Below, one piece after another: positions 18,711 through 30,440 of a stretch of DNA of 64,000 nt. The DNA comes from Bathynomus jamesi (taxonomy: Eukaryota; Arthropoda; Malacostraca; Isopoda; Cirolanidae). A model generated the notes under the pieces. The model worked only from the letters and a program-made list of their open reading frames with translations, searched no databases and had not been told where the DNA came from. The stretch lies in assembly GCA_023014485.1 (NCBI GenBank), contig JAJOZX010007500.1:27501-91500 (forward strand), read 5' to 3'. The position numbers and the translations under genes were made by a program. The stretch's first letter is position 1. Each line of letters starts with the position of its first letter.

Positions 18711-19265
18711 GAATAAAATTGTTCCCCTTATAATGTTGAGATTACAATTAACAACTCGTACCCCTTTCTGTCTGAAACTAAATCCAAACCTACTATAAAA
18801 ATCTTGAATTCCGCCGTGAAACTGGTGACCATCCTACCCGGACTTCATGCTCCTAAATGGAATGAACAACTGAGTCGTTTTTAAAAAAAAATTTAAGATG
18901 ATAACTAGAATAACCTTTTACAAACACTGTAACCAGTAACAATTATTTACCAACATCTGCCGTCATTATCATCCTCGGTATATTTGTAGTGAAAAGACTA
19001 TTCTCGGAATGGCAAAGAAAACATTGTACTATGTCAAACTATTTATGCATGGCCAAGAGTGCGCCCTCATACCGCCTGAACTAGACTTAACCACCTCGAC
19101 TTATATTGTGTATATAAATCTGTATTATAAAAAATCATTAGTTATCATCTAGTTAGAACTAGTTAGGATGTCATATTATTGTATTAATATCCTTCTAAAG
19201 AAAAGAGCCCTGTAAAAATGAACAATGAATAATTCCTACATTCATATAATTCTTATATGCATTCA
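18711..19265. other. Sequence after Gypsy pol, no gene seen
   Basis: This AT-rich stretch could include part of the Gypsy 3' untranslated region or LTR. A TATA-like TGTATATAAATCTG lies at about 19106-19120. No second LTR copy was found to confirm it. Confidence 0.3.
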
Positions 19266-19267
19266 TA

Positions 19268-20229
19268 AGCACACCGGACAAAAAATTAGTCACCCCTCTC
19301 AGAATGTACCTAATAACGTGTGACGGCGCCTCTGGCCTTGATAACCGCACGAATCCGGCGAGGCAGAGACTCTACGAGGTTGTGCATGTACTGAACATCG
19401 ATCTGCTGCCACTCGTTCATCAGCCGGTCCCGAAGTTCCGCCAGAGTCCGTGGGTGTCTATTCCTGCGCTTCACTTTCTGTTTCCAGCCTGAACAACACC
19501 TTCGACGCATTCAGGATTAAAGGCTTCATTGGACCTGCGATGTACTCGTCGCCTCCCATCATTGGAAAACAAACAAAAACGGGACTCATCGGACCAAATT
19601 ACACGTTTCCAATCTGCCGCAGTCCAGTTTTTGTGCCTCTGAGCCCATTTATAACGTGCCAATTTGTGACTTGCTGTTAACAGCGGCCTCTTCCGTGGTA
19701 CCCTGCTCCAGATGTCCATCGCATGCAGTTCTCGTCGCAATGTCCGTTCGGAAATTGGTCGCTGGAGAACCTCATTGGTTTCTTGGAGCAATTGTTCTCT
19801 GGTTTGAAAACGATTTGCAGTTACTAGACGAGAAACATGGCGGCGGCCCCTATTGTCGAGAATTGTTTTCCGGCCACAGTTACGCCGTCGATTGTCAGTT
19901 GATTGCGAACTACACCACTCTTTGTAAACTCGCTGGACAGTACGCGTTAACACCAACAAATTGGGCTACTTCAGACATTTTGTGTCCGTGGGCTCTGCCA
20001 AACACGATGGCTCCTTTTTGCCACTGAGTAACGTCTGCCTCACGACCCATTTTGCAGACTATATCCAACACACACTTTGTTCTTCACCACCTCACGAAAC
20101 AGATCTGATCCTGTGTGCTACGTCACCGCTACTTGTCACTTACCAATGCTACATCAGCGCCCTCTGTGTGACCTTGAACTTCCTACTATCGGTGCTATTA
20201 GGGGTGACTAATTTTTTGTCCGGTGTGCT
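19268..20229 (-). mobile_element. Tc1-type transposon, copy 1 (internally deleted)
   Basis: The ends are AGCACACCGGACAAAAAATT on the left and its complement on the right, flanked by TA (19266-19267 and 20230-20231). The transposase runs on the minus strand from ATG at 20050: TQWQKGAIVFGRAHGH, a two-base deletion, then VSTRTVQRVYKEWCSS, FQTREQLLQETNEVLQRP and VIWSDESRFCLFSNDG with the first catalytic Asp. After VEGVVQAG the sequence jumps to RRNRHPRTLAELRDRLMNEW, so the part with the second Asp and the Glu is deleted. Non-autonomous. Confidence 0.9.
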
Positions 20230-21196
20230 TATTATGCTTATGTAATCCAATATTTTTACAAATAGAGTCCAAAGTCGCATAACACGAGTTTGGATAAATT
20301 TTTTATTTGTTTTCTATTTTATTTCCGCTGAATAATTGGCGAATTATTTCTTTTTAAAGTACTTAATCATTTTTTTCGATTTAGCTTAATAATGTAATCG
20401 TGTTAAATTCTGCAATGTTCATTTCCTGTATACATTCTCTCTTCATTGTAAAAGATGAAATCATGTCCTGCTTAATGTTTAATTTTGAATCTTAAGCATT
20501 TAATTTTTGCTTAAGTGCGTGTTTGATTGTAATTCATGATGGAAGGCATATTTCAATTTCCGTTTTTAATTAGCCCGGCAGATCATGATAACATCCGATG
20601 TGTCAATATGCGGTTTAAAATAAAAACTATGGCTTCCTCTTGCTTAGCAGTCTAGACATTGCTACAGCTTAAATATTTTTTTTGTCTTTAAATATTGTGC
20701 AAAATAAATCAGCCTATTGAGAATAAAAATAACAAAACAAAACAGATCGGCATTAAAAAATAATGATGTCATGAAAACTTTCAGTATATAAGCCCGTAAA
20801 ATTTCTCCAATGTTCATTCTGATTTGGCTGATCTAACTTAGAGGCTGAGCATTACTTGTAACATTTTAGCAGTAAACTACAGTAAGAGAAAATCTTTGTC
20901 TTCTCCTTCGAGCCTTGCTCTCTTCAGAGAACTTAATCTTAAATAGAGAAAAATAATTTCCCGATACGTTACAAGAAAAATCAGGGACCCTCCAGAGAAT
21001 TTACGTAGTAAGCCTCACAGAATCCTCCGATCCACTGCAAGAAGAAATCGGAGAGTAGTATAAGAGCGACTTCTGCAATTCCCTATACGTTACCAGATAC
21101 TGCAGAGTAACAAATCCGTTGCTGCCACCTAACCAGAACCCCCGTCAACTTCGAACCGCCCAAGGCCATAGACGGAAGGGTTAACATACATAAACA

Positions 21197-21197
<1 letters not shown>
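20230..21197. other. Unassigned sequence; possible LTR-like promoter
   Basis: No coding frame is supported. A TATA-like CAGTATATAAGCCCG at about 20782 followed some 100-250 bp later by CT-rich and GAGCCTTGCTCTCTTCAGAG-like sequence (about 20920) resembles an LTR U3-R layout. It could be the 3' LTR of the Gypsy remnant upstream, displaced by the Tc1 insertion. No second copy is available to test this here. Confidence 0.25.
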
Positions 21198-21261
<64 letters not shown>

Positions 21262-21521
21262 GGTGTGCCCATTGTATATATGACAAAATTTTAAAATTGA
21301 CTTACAGCTCAGCACACAATGTGAATTGGTTACGTATCGAAACAAAACTTTTCAGGAAAAATCTTGTTCAATTTAATGAATATTAAGTGGGTGCTCAACG
21401 ACTTCAAAAGCTCAAGTCTAAACCTGTCATTCTGTCACTCGCGAACCTTACGTCGGTACAGATAGGCAATGCTAATTTTTCTCACACACTCACAAACACG
21501 CTTGCATGTGTGTATACGTAT

Positions 21522-21643
21522 TAGAGGCCTGCGCGGGTTGCCCGCGGGTACCCACATTACGGGCGTGATGTGGGCCCCACTTCAAAATACTTGCGGGTGC
21601 GGGACGGGTGCGGGTGAAGTTAAGGTGCCTGCGCAGACCTCTA
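21522..21643. mobile_element. 122-bp hAT-type MITE inside the 3.2-kb transposon
   Basis: Terminal inverted repeats TAGAGGCCTGCGCGGG (left) and TAGAGGTCTGCGCAGG (right end read inward) enclose a GC-rich core of C-G-G-G and C-C-C-G runs. An exact 8-bp direct repeat ATACGTAT flanks it (21514-21521 and 21644-21651). An 8-bp duplication and TAGAG ends fit the hAT superfamily. It has no coding capacity. Confidence 0.85.
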
Positions 21644-21808
21644 ATACGTATACAACCATATATATATATATATATATAATATATATATTATATATAAAAT
21701 TGTGTTTTTCTGTAACAACCATATATATATAATTGTGTTTTTCTGTTTCAGATTTTCAGATAGTGTTTAGAATATGATATTCGATCCTTATAGTGGTTAA
21801 ACAAAATT

Positions 21809-24066
21809 ATGTCTTCTACAAGAAGTAAAGAAGCTGTTTATCTGTTAGAAATTCTATTTGCGCACCTACCAGAGACAAAACTACCACTAAAAAAGGAAAT
21901 TTTGTCAGTTTATTTTTTCCATTTGCACGAAGAAAAATGCTCCCGTAAGGAGTCTATAAATTTAGTAGCAGAGGAATTGATGAATATATGGGACAAGGCA
22001 AAAATTGCAACGAGCCACAAACCTTATGTTATCAAACTGATTAATAAACTTGATGATTATAATTTATTGAAAAAGAATAAAAGTAGGAAAACAGAGACTC
22101 AGTGTTCAAAGGAACAAAAGTTTGTCGAATCTCTAAGTACATTATTTGACATTGCTCATCAAAATGTCCTATCTCTAACCAAAAGAGAGGAAGACCGTGC
22201 TTTTCTTATTGCTCAAAGACAGAAAGGCCGACCAGGTTATATGGCAGGTATAGACAAGAAAGAAGTCAAGAAACAGCAACGAATCATGAAGCGAGAACGA
22301 GCATTGGAATCACAGCGTTTGAAAGCTCATTCAGAAATGCAAGAAACTGTCGCAACTGTTGTTTGTAGCATCAGTTCCAGCAGTAATGAAGATATTTGCC
22401 TTCCCTCAACTTCAACCTACAATACTGATAAAGCTCTAAAGGAAGTTTCAATTCGTAAGGCACCTAAACGAGGCACTAAACAGGTAATTGATAAAGCAGT
22501 TGTCTCTGCACTGGACAGAACATCAACAACAAGTAGAAATGCATCGCATATTATCAGTGCCGTAGCAAAAAGTCTTGGACATGACGTTGGTGACATGATA
22601 ATTAGTCACAGGACCATTCATCGGGCTAGAGCCAAATATCGGAAAACTAGTGGGCTGGAAATAAAAAACTCCTTCGCCAATGCCATGTCCCTTTTGTTTT
22701 ACACTGGGATGGCAAAATGTTACCAGTCCTCACAAGTCAAGATCAGACAAATGTTGATCGCTTACCAATCGCGGTTTTTGGAAATGGTGTTGAAAAATTA
22801 CTGAGTGTCCCAAAACTTCCTGATTCCACTGGAGAGACGGTCGCTAAAGCAGTAATTGAAACAATTGAAGAGTGGAATATCACACATAAAATTATTGGCT
22901 TAAGTTTCGATACCACTGCCAGCAACACTAGACAAAGGGCAGGTATATGCACTATACTAGAGCAATACCTTAAAAAGGATATACTTTTTCTGGCATGCAG
23001 ACAACACATTCATGAGCTTGTTTTGTGCAAAGCATATGAGATACTTTTGAACGATAACTCAAAATCTCCAAACATAGAGATTTTCAAGCATTTCCAGAAA
23101 TTCTGGCCAATGGTCATTCAAAATGAGTATCGGCCTATTACCCATGCAGATGTTGGCGCAGAAGAAATTATTGTTCTTAAAGATGACATTATCATGTTCG
23201 CAAACGCAACCGTACACGAACAACAGCCTCGGGATGATTATCGAGAGCTTCTGGAGCTCTCAATCATATTTTTGGGCGGGATTCCAATCACAGGTATTTC
23301 TTTTAAGCGCCCAGGTCCTGTTCATCGAGCAAGATGGATGTCAAGAGCCATTTGCGCTCTCAAAATGTGGTTGTTTAGAAATCAATTCGATCTACAGAAG
23401 GAAATACCGAATTTGAGATTAAAAGGAAATACAGCTTCAGAAAGGAAATGGGTAAACTTTTTAAATTTTAATAGATTTCTTGTAAAGATATATTTAAAAG
23501 CATGGTTCCAAAGCTCTGTGGCCATAAAGGCTCCAGCAAATGATCTGAAGCTCTTTCAAAAGCTGAACTGTCTTAGAAATCAAAATCTATCAAATGCTCT
23601 TACTACTGTCTTTGGACGCCACCTGTGGTACTAAAATGAGGTAAATGTTGCTCTTGCATTTTTTGATCCAGAGATATCATTTGATGTCAAAAGGATGATG
23701 GCCAAAAATGCAAATGAAGTTCCTTGGCATGAAGATTCTGTGTGTAGGGTTCAGCCCTTTGATCCTTCTCACAAAACTTTACCTGATTTTTGCACGCAAA
23801 GAACCAAATCATTTTTCACAATCACAGGAGTATTCGCAGAATTTCTTCATGAAGATCCTGAAAGGTGATCAGTTTCGACACATTACAATGCCGCAAAAGA
23901 AATATCAAAAAATTTGAGAGTTGTAAATGATCTTCCAGAACGTGGTGTGGCTCTCATTACGAAGTTCAATGCAACACTAACAACAGATGAAAATAAAAAA
24001 CAGTATCTTTTGCAGGTTGTACACCACCATAGGAAACAAAACCCCAAAGCCAAGAAATATTACTAA
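21809..24066 (+). pseudogene. Transposase-like protein with FDTT...C(2)H motif
   Basis: The first frame (21809-22804) begins MSSTRSKEAVYLLEILFAHL, has a basic region KKEVKKQQRIMKRERALESQ, then SHRTIHRARAKYRKTSG. The second frame (from about 22717) contains LPIAVFGNG, KIIGLSFDTTASNTRQRAG with a candidate catalytic Asp, and LFLACRQHIHELVL, a C-x2-H signature shared by hAT, P and other DDE superfamilies. After a stop near 23632, degenerate frames continue to LPERGVALITKFN and QYLLQVVHHHRKQNP (stop 24064-24066). About 750 residues in total. One frameshift at about 22720 and a few stops disable it. I have seen similar unnamed proteins in arthropods and cnidarians but cannot place the superfamily. 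Confidence 0.7.
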
Positions 24067-24469
24067 AAAATGTGTTAACAAGTGTTATTAAAAAAATATA
24101 CTGTGGTTATTTTATGTGTAAAATATATTATGTGTAGTTTCTGTACAGGCCTACAAAGAGATTAAAAGAGATAGGCTTAAGTGAATGTTCAGAAGACTCC
24201 AAAAGTATATTTATGTTAAATTTTGAAAATAATTAAGCTCAAGTTGAAATAAAGCCTTAAAAGTATGTAATTTATTTAGTTATGGTACAACTTTTTGAAG
24301 TGACTCTTTTCAATGAATTGAGCACCCTGTTAATATTAACTAAATTCAATAAAATTTTGTCTATATTAGTTTTTCATTCATTGTCACAAAAATAAGCTAT
24401 GTGGTATTAGAAAAAATAAAGTTTAATTTTAGGCACACCCTAATATATATATATAAATAAAACGTTTGG

Positions 24470-24770
24470 TTACCTTTGTTTAGCTTCCATCCGAATTGTT
24501 CAGTCTGACGAAGGTCAAGCTTTTCCTTCACCTTAGACCTATAGTTCAACGTGGAATCCGAACCACGCCCCACCAGCAACCCAGCGTCTTGACCACTAGT
24601 CCACCCAGGGTACTCATTTATCTACCAACCACTTTCTTTATTGTGTGGAAGGATGAACAGCTGGGTTTTGCTGCGTGCCGGCTGCCGTCACCGGGTCTCG
24701 ATCCCGGGGCCGATGGATTCGTAGTCAGGGACGCTAACCACTACACCACCGAGGCGCCATTACCCACAGT

Positions 24771-24772
<2 letters not shown>
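24470..24772 (-). repeat. SINE with two tRNA-like promoter units
   Basis: On the minus strand from 24758 the sequence starts GGCGCCTCGG and has a box A match TGGTGTAGTGG and a box B match GGGATCGAGACCC within 75 bp. A second unit about 150 bp downstream has box A TGGACTAGTGG (24594-24604) and box B GGTTCGGATTCC (24553-24564). Neither folds as a complete tRNA, since the acceptor arms do not pair. Two RNA polymerase III promoter units in one orientation suggest a dimeric tRNA-derived SINE or two SINEs in tandem. Confidence 0.65.
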
Positions 24773-24802
<30 letters not shown>

Positions 24803-24817
24803 TATATATATATATTA

Positions 24818-25850
24818 GGGTGGGCCAAAAAAATGAAAGTTGAAAATATCTTTCTCCACAAGGCCATCCGTGTTCCATATCAAAATGTAAGCACTCATGC
24901 CAAAAATTAAATTAGACAGATCATACAATATTTAGAGGTCGCGAGCAGTTCCTATATTTTTAGGATTTGAAACAAAAATACAATATCAATGTTTATTTCA
25001 AAATTTAAAGTCAACAGCACAGAGCACATGTTATGCAAAAATATACTAGAACACACATGTCATAGCAGTTAATACGACTGCACTAAATCCTTGTATATCA
25101 AACAAACAACGTCACACCCTGTGAAAAAACTATATAGGGCTATGGGTTGATTGCCTGATACTCTCATCCGTAGGAAATTTCCAGCAGATTTCAGTGGAGA
25201 GTTAAAAGACAAAAGCCCTATGTTTTTTCGTTAGTTTGTTATGTCAGTGTATGTCTTTAAAGGACCTCTTTATATTTAATTGTTTGCGGTAATTTTAGCG
25301 TCGGGATTTTAGATGCCTATATGTGAACGAAAAGAAATTGTCTCACCTTATTTTTTGCTGGGTCTTAGTTTGCTTTGATGTAGGGCGTCACGATCTTTTT
25401 CGGTGTAGGGCCGCCACGATGGAGCTACGCGATGAGTTAACTTGATGTAATTAATATAGGCAGTCACTATATAAACACTTCAAGGTATAGGCCTATCCTT
25501 TTTATAGTTATTAAGTTTATTATAAGGAATTCACTCAGAACTTTAGGGAAGACAAAAGCACATCTTCCCTGTTTAAAGCGTTCGCTGTACATAAACAGCT
25601 CCGAGAGCCGTACCTCTTCGCGTTTCGAAGACGAAACAATAAATTGGGTTTTCTTGTTGCTATGTGAGGCTCGATGCATACATACCGGTTCTTTGTACGT
25701 ATGGCAATTATTTCATTCCCAATAGGCTATGTCGCCAATCCCGAGGCAATTTTGTATAGATATTTAATTCAATTAATTAATAATTTATATTTAATTATGA
25801 AATAAAGGTACCACATATGATACCATGTTGTGAGCGCGTATAGTTTTTCC
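24818..25850. other. TTAGGGTGGGCC-ended sequence and unassigned DNA, no gene
   Basis: The start (24818-24829) resembles the terminal repeat of the 3.2-kb transposon at 21258, differing at one of 12 bases. No matching right end was found, so this could be a one-ended fragment. The remainder has only short frames without recognisable domains and nothing I can assign. Confidence 0.35.
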
Positions 25851-26123
25851 ATATACTGGGGGGGCCGGAGAAAAATTTGTATGTTATAGATCAAATTTTT
25901 TGACAAACTGTAAAAACTTGTACAATGGATTAAAAGGAATGAAGTAGGAATTTAGGAAGAGAAAGGTTACTCAAGACCTATTTAAATATAAAAGTTCAAG
26001 AGGCTAGCTTCTCAAGTTTAGTTAAAGTTATGTCAATCAGTTTGACTCCCTTTAGGTATAGGAAATTTATAGAATTAAAGTAAAGTTATTAAGCATTTTA
26101 ACTTTGCTCAATTTGTGTAAGGT
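25851..26123 (-). other. Likely 3' untranslated region or LTR of the BEL element
   Basis: Immediately beyond the integrase stop, the minus strand has a purine-rich CCTAAAGGGAGTC stretch (26046-26058) that could be the polypurine tract preceding a 3' LTR. The right flank of gag (31601-31738) is too short to supply a full 5' LTR, so no LTR pair can be confirmed. Confidence 0.3.
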
Positions 26124-27738
26124 TTATAAGTCACCAGTCTTAATTTTTTCTTGTAAAAGTTTTCTGGTTTTCAAAGCAGTCTTTCTTTGAGGCCTGTCTG
26201 GTTTAGTCTGAGTTACATCAGGTACACTGAGAGATTCCTTCCCAATAGTATCCTGATCCATCCTTTGGGGTAATGGTTCTAATTTAGCCCCACACTCCAA
26301 AGGATATAGTAATGTGATATCTCTGGTGGTTTCACCAGTTGCTGTTTTCAGTTTTACAACCCTGGTAATTTCTTCTTCACCACTTTTGAGTTCCATGACT
26401 TTTCCCATTGACCAATGTTGTCTTGGTGTCTTGTCATGTATCAACACAATGTCCCCAATTTTGACTGAATCATTCCAATTTTGTTTTGTTAATTGTTTAT
26501 GTCTTTCTCTAAGACTGTTAAGTATTCTTCTCTCCATTTTGTTATAAATTGAGTTTTGATTTGTGTCAAATGTTGGTATTTTGTGTGAGTTTTTGTGTCC
26601 TATTACCCAATCTGGATCCTCTGTACTGTTATGTTCATATTCTGGTAACATGTTTACTGTTTCTCCCTTAATTAGGTGGTTTGGTGTGAGAGGTTCTGGC
26701 TCATTAATACCATCTCCCACATAAGTTAATGGTCTGGTGTTGACAACGTTTTCAATTTCTGACAGAATAGTCATGAGTTCAAAAAGTTGTAGATGTTTGG
26801 TCCCAATAGTCTTTTTAAGGCAGTTCTTTACAGTCTGTATGTTTCTTTCCAAATGGAACCATACCATGGTGTATTAACAGAAATGTACTTCCAGGTTATA
26901 TTGTGTTTGATTAAATGAGTTTGTACTGTTTCACGTCACAAATCTGATGAATAATTCTTTCACCAGATTTGAAGTATGTGGCATTGTCTGACCATATAGT
27001 TTTGGGTACAGAATTGTGTGCACAAAATCGTCTGAAAGCAGCAATAAAAGCTTCTGCTGTCAGATCTTCTACTATGTCTAGACATATGGCACGTGTGGCA
27101 GCACAGGTGAAGAGTACAATGTACGCTTTGTATTCCTTTGAATCCATTTTATCTCCAAAACTCACATTTACCGCTCCAGTGTAGTCAATACCCGTGGTTT
27201 CAAATGCCCGAGTAAATGTTACTCGTTCCACAGGTAGGTCTGGAGGGCTTGGGGTCTTAAAGGGTCGTGAATGGGTACGTTTACAAGGAATGCATGTGTT
27301 TAAAATTTTCTTTGTTTCAGTTCTACCCTTTGGTAGCCAGTAAGTTTTTCTCAGCTCCGTCAGGGTTTGTGGGACCCCCATGTGGTGTATTTTGTTGTGG
27401 GAATCCCTGATGATGAGATTTGTGAAGTGATTCCTCCTCGGAAGAAGAATTAGGTGCTTAGAGTTGTAAGTCAAAGTTGACTTGTTAAGCCTTCCTTTAC
27501 ACCTTATCAGACCCTCTGTATCCAGGTACAGATTTAGATACATGACAAGTGAAGGAATTCCTTTGTTTAATGTGTTACTGGACCTAAGATACTTCAGCTC
27601 CTTGTCAAATTCTGAAGCTTGTATCTGTTTGAGCCAGTGTTTTGTTGCAGTTTCTGTTAAGTTAGAAAAGGCCTTCTGACGACAGTGTTTGAGAAGGTAG
27701 CTATTGACAAACTTGCAGCAATAGACTGTAATTCTCAA
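26124..27738 (-). pseudogene. BEL/Pao integrase
   Basis: The first part (27738-26911) has CKGRLNKSTL, LIIRDSHNKIHHMGVPQTL with the zinc-binding His pair, LNTCIPCKRTHSRPF with the Cys pair, GIDYTGAVNVSFGD with the first Asp and SVPKTIWSDNATYFK with the second. The second part (26867-26124) carries WFHLERNIQTVKNCL, where the Glu region lies, then DWVIGHKN and VKIGDIVLIHDKTPR (the C-terminal domain typical of BEL/Pao integrases). A frameshift at 26867-26940 separates them. It is the 3' end of the BEL element on the minus strand. Confidence 0.88.
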
Positions 27739-27864
27739 GAGTTTGTTGAGATCTGAATAATGTTTATAGTCAAATATAGGTTTGTCCTCAGTGATCTTTT
27801 CAGTTGTTGTAGAGTTGAGTGTGAGGTTAACTACTTTGGCTGGCCAAAGATCCTCACATGTTAG

Positions 27865-29471
27865 TCATTCAGGCCCTTCATACCAGATTTTATTTGTTTT
27901 CAACAGTTTGTAAGAGAGCCCTCTTGTCAAAAAGTCTGCAGGATTCTCTTTTGTTTGTATGTACCTAAATCTGATACCAAAGGATGTGTTTGCAGTTTTG
28001 ATTTCTGTTAGTCCGTTTTTCACAAATATGTTTTTCCAAGAAGTTGTATCTGTGTTGGTCACCCATGTTAGACAAATTTGACTGTCTGTCCATAAGTAAA
28101 TGTTGATGTCAACTTCTTTATACACTTGTGAGAGAAAGTCTGCTGTTTTAACTCCCAATGAGACAGCTAATAATTCAAGTTGTGGTACAGTTTTCTTTTG
28201 GTTTAAGGGTGCTACTTTGCCTTGAATAAACCAAGTTACTTTCATTTCACTTGTTAAATAGGCACAACACCCGTAAGCTTGTGTGCTGGCATCTGTAAAA
28301 ATGTGTAGTGTTTGCGATTTCAATCTGTAGCCAGCACATCTTGGTACGTAGATGTCTTGAACTTTGTTCAAGTCTGTGGCTAATTTTTTCCAATGAAGTT
28401 GGTCTTCCACTGAAAGTGGTTCATCCCAATCAATTTTCTTTTTCCATAAGTCTTGCAAAAGGATTTTGGATCTTATGGTTGCTGGTAAATATAATCCAAT
28501 GGGGTCAAAAATTTTGGATGATTCTGAAAGCACTTGTCTTTTTGTATTGGCATTTGGATTTAAGTTATAACTCTTTGTGCAAAGAGTGTCATCGTGTTCA
28601 GAATTCTGTTTTAAAAACCAAAGCATTCCAAGTGTTTTCGTGTAATTGTTTGGTTCAATGTTCCCATTGTTGTCTTTTGTTATTTGTTCATTTAATTTAG
28701 GAGAATTAGAAACCCATTCTCTCAATCCAAAATTTCCTTGCTTCATTATGGGTTGTGACATTTGGTAAATTTCAAGCAATTCCTCTTCAGTTACAGTGGA
28801 ACCAATGAGGTTATCCACATAAAAGTTTTGTTTTAAAAACTGAACTGTTAAGTCCTCTTGAAATAAGTTTAGGTGGTTTTAATTGTTAAAGCAAGAATAC
28901 TTGGAGAGCAATTTGCTCCAAAAATAATTACTTTAAATCTGTAGGTTTTGAAACCTTTGTTAAGGTCATGTGGATCATTCAACCACAAAAACCTGAGATG
29001 ATTTTTATCATACTCAAGCTTCAAATTTATACAGAGGAATGCTTTTTCTATGTCACTTTGTACTGCATAATTGTCTAAACGGAAGCAAAGGAGAATTTTT
29101 ACAAGATCTGAGACAAGGTTTGGGCCTTCCATGAGACAATCATTTAAACTAACAGAATTTGTGTCTTTTAAACTACAGTTGTATACTACTCTTAGTTTAG
29201 TTGTGGATGAGTCTTCTCTGTAAACTCCCCTGTGTGTTAAATAATGACAACCTCGTTTTTTAAAGGGTTCATCAGTAACTTCTTCAATGAAGCCCCTTTC
29301 TATTTGTTCTATATTTTCTAAAGATTGTAGTTTTCTGTAATTTTTATACAGATGTGCCTTAGCTACTTTCAAATTGTCCATTATTTCTGGACAAGGTGTT
29401 TTCCAAGGCAGCTCCACATAGTATTGATTGTCTCTGTGTTGTAATGTATCCTTAAATTGTTCTGTCATCAA
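27865..29471 (-). pseudogene. BEL/Pao reverse transcriptase and RNase H
   Basis: The reverse transcriptase begins in 29471-28869 with LRVVYNCSLKDTNSVSLND, NYAVQSDIEKAFLCINL and KVIIFGANCSPSIL. A frameshift near 28860 leads to 28818-27865, which includes the catalytic FYVDN (just at its start), SSKIFDPIGLYLPATIRSK (the Pao linker) and the RNase H landmarks HIFTDASTQAYGCCAYL, PQLELLAVSLG and LWTDSQICLTW, ending ENPADFLTRGL. The order reverse transcriptase, A17-type linker, RNase H is diagnostic of BEL/Pao. Confidence 0.9.
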
Positions 29472-29522
29472 TTGGTCTTCATGTGTAATAGTACTGTCCT
29501 TTATGCCAACTGATTCTAATAG

Positions 29523-30440
29523 TCACAACTGCTGTAACCCTTCATCCAATGTGGAATCATTTTCATTCAAATGATGTGGGATTATGACAGTGTTTTTGTA
29601 GTTCGAGTTTGTCACATAGTCAGAAATTTGTGACTGTGGTGATTTTGTTTTGCGTAAATTTTGTTCATGTTCTGTGTTTTCTGTGTCAGTAGTAAGATGG
29701 TATTTAGTTATGTCACCCAAAGAGCAATACCTGTGGGAGTTTGTATGGCTATTCCATCTCCAATTTTAATGATGCCTCTATGGACCAGATGAAGATAGTC
29801 AGCCCCCATGAGCATATGTATATCATCAACTACATCTGCATTAAGGGTTTTATCAGCTATCGTGTTTTTTTTGAAGTTGGAGCAAAGCTTGTTTTAACCC
29901 AGCTATTTGTATTTTTCTTGTTCTACTTTGTCCACAACAACAACCTTAAGGGTTTCAAATGTTCATCAAGAGTTAAAGTTATATTTGCAGTTTTAAAACT
30001 GGCTTGTACTGGGTTTTTATTGATAAATGATGAAATAGAGAGATCTTCATCTCCTTGTTGGTTTGAAGTCCCAATTTTTCTATCAGTTGTTTAGTTACAA
30101 ATGTTTGTTGTGAGCAGGTATCTAAAAGACACCTAACCTGTACTATTTGTCCTCTTTTGTTTTGGATTTCCAAGTTGTGGTTGGTAAAAGAATTTTTGAA
30201 TTGTGGTTAATGCTAGATGAACTGATATGTCCATTCATAGCATTTGGTTTGTTTCTGTTTGTTTTGGTTTGATTTGGGTGTTTGTTCATAATGTTTGTCA
30301 GTTTTTCCAATGTCTGTGTGTGTATTACACATAGGGGTAACATGGTCAAAACTGTTGCAAAACTTACAATTGTATATCAAATTTGATTTGCAATTTGACT
30401 TTTGGTGCCCTGATCCAGTGCATTTTTTGCATAAGTTTAG
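29523..30440 (-). pseudogene. BEL/Pao protease region (DUF1758-like)
   Basis: The frame at 30173-29979 encodes QVRCLLDTCSQQTFVTKQLI, the aspartic protease active-site segment of BEL/Pao elements; here D-T-C stands where D-S/T-G is usual. Upstream (30349-30143) is a linker with THTQTLEKLTNIMNKH. Downstream (29720-29523) a degenerate stretch leads into reverse transcriptase. Stops and frameshifts throughout. In active elements this cleaves the gag-pol polyprotein. Confidence 0.65.

Larger units (their letters stand above)
21258..24443 (+). mobile_element. 3.2-kb DNA transposon, superfamily unassigned (TTAGGGTGTGCC ends)
   Basis: The left end TTAGGGTGTGCC (21258-21269) is matched by GGCACACCCTAA at 24432-24443. 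Both ends lie directly in (TA)n, so the target duplication cannot be read. A long transposase-like gene fills 21809-24066. The 5' non-coding part carries a nested 122-bp MITE at 21522-21643 and further (TA)n. A sequence starting TTAGGGTGGGCC at 24818, again next to (TA)n, looks like one end of a related element. Confidence 0.75.

Noticed and set aside
21258..21269. Telomere-type TTAGGG repeat
   Set aside because: It is a single unit, matched by an inverted copy at 24432-24443, so it is a transposon end.
24684..24758. Functional tRNA gene
   Set aside because: Boxes A and B fit, but the acceptor ends do not pair and there is no proper anticodon arm; it is followed by SINE-like sequence.
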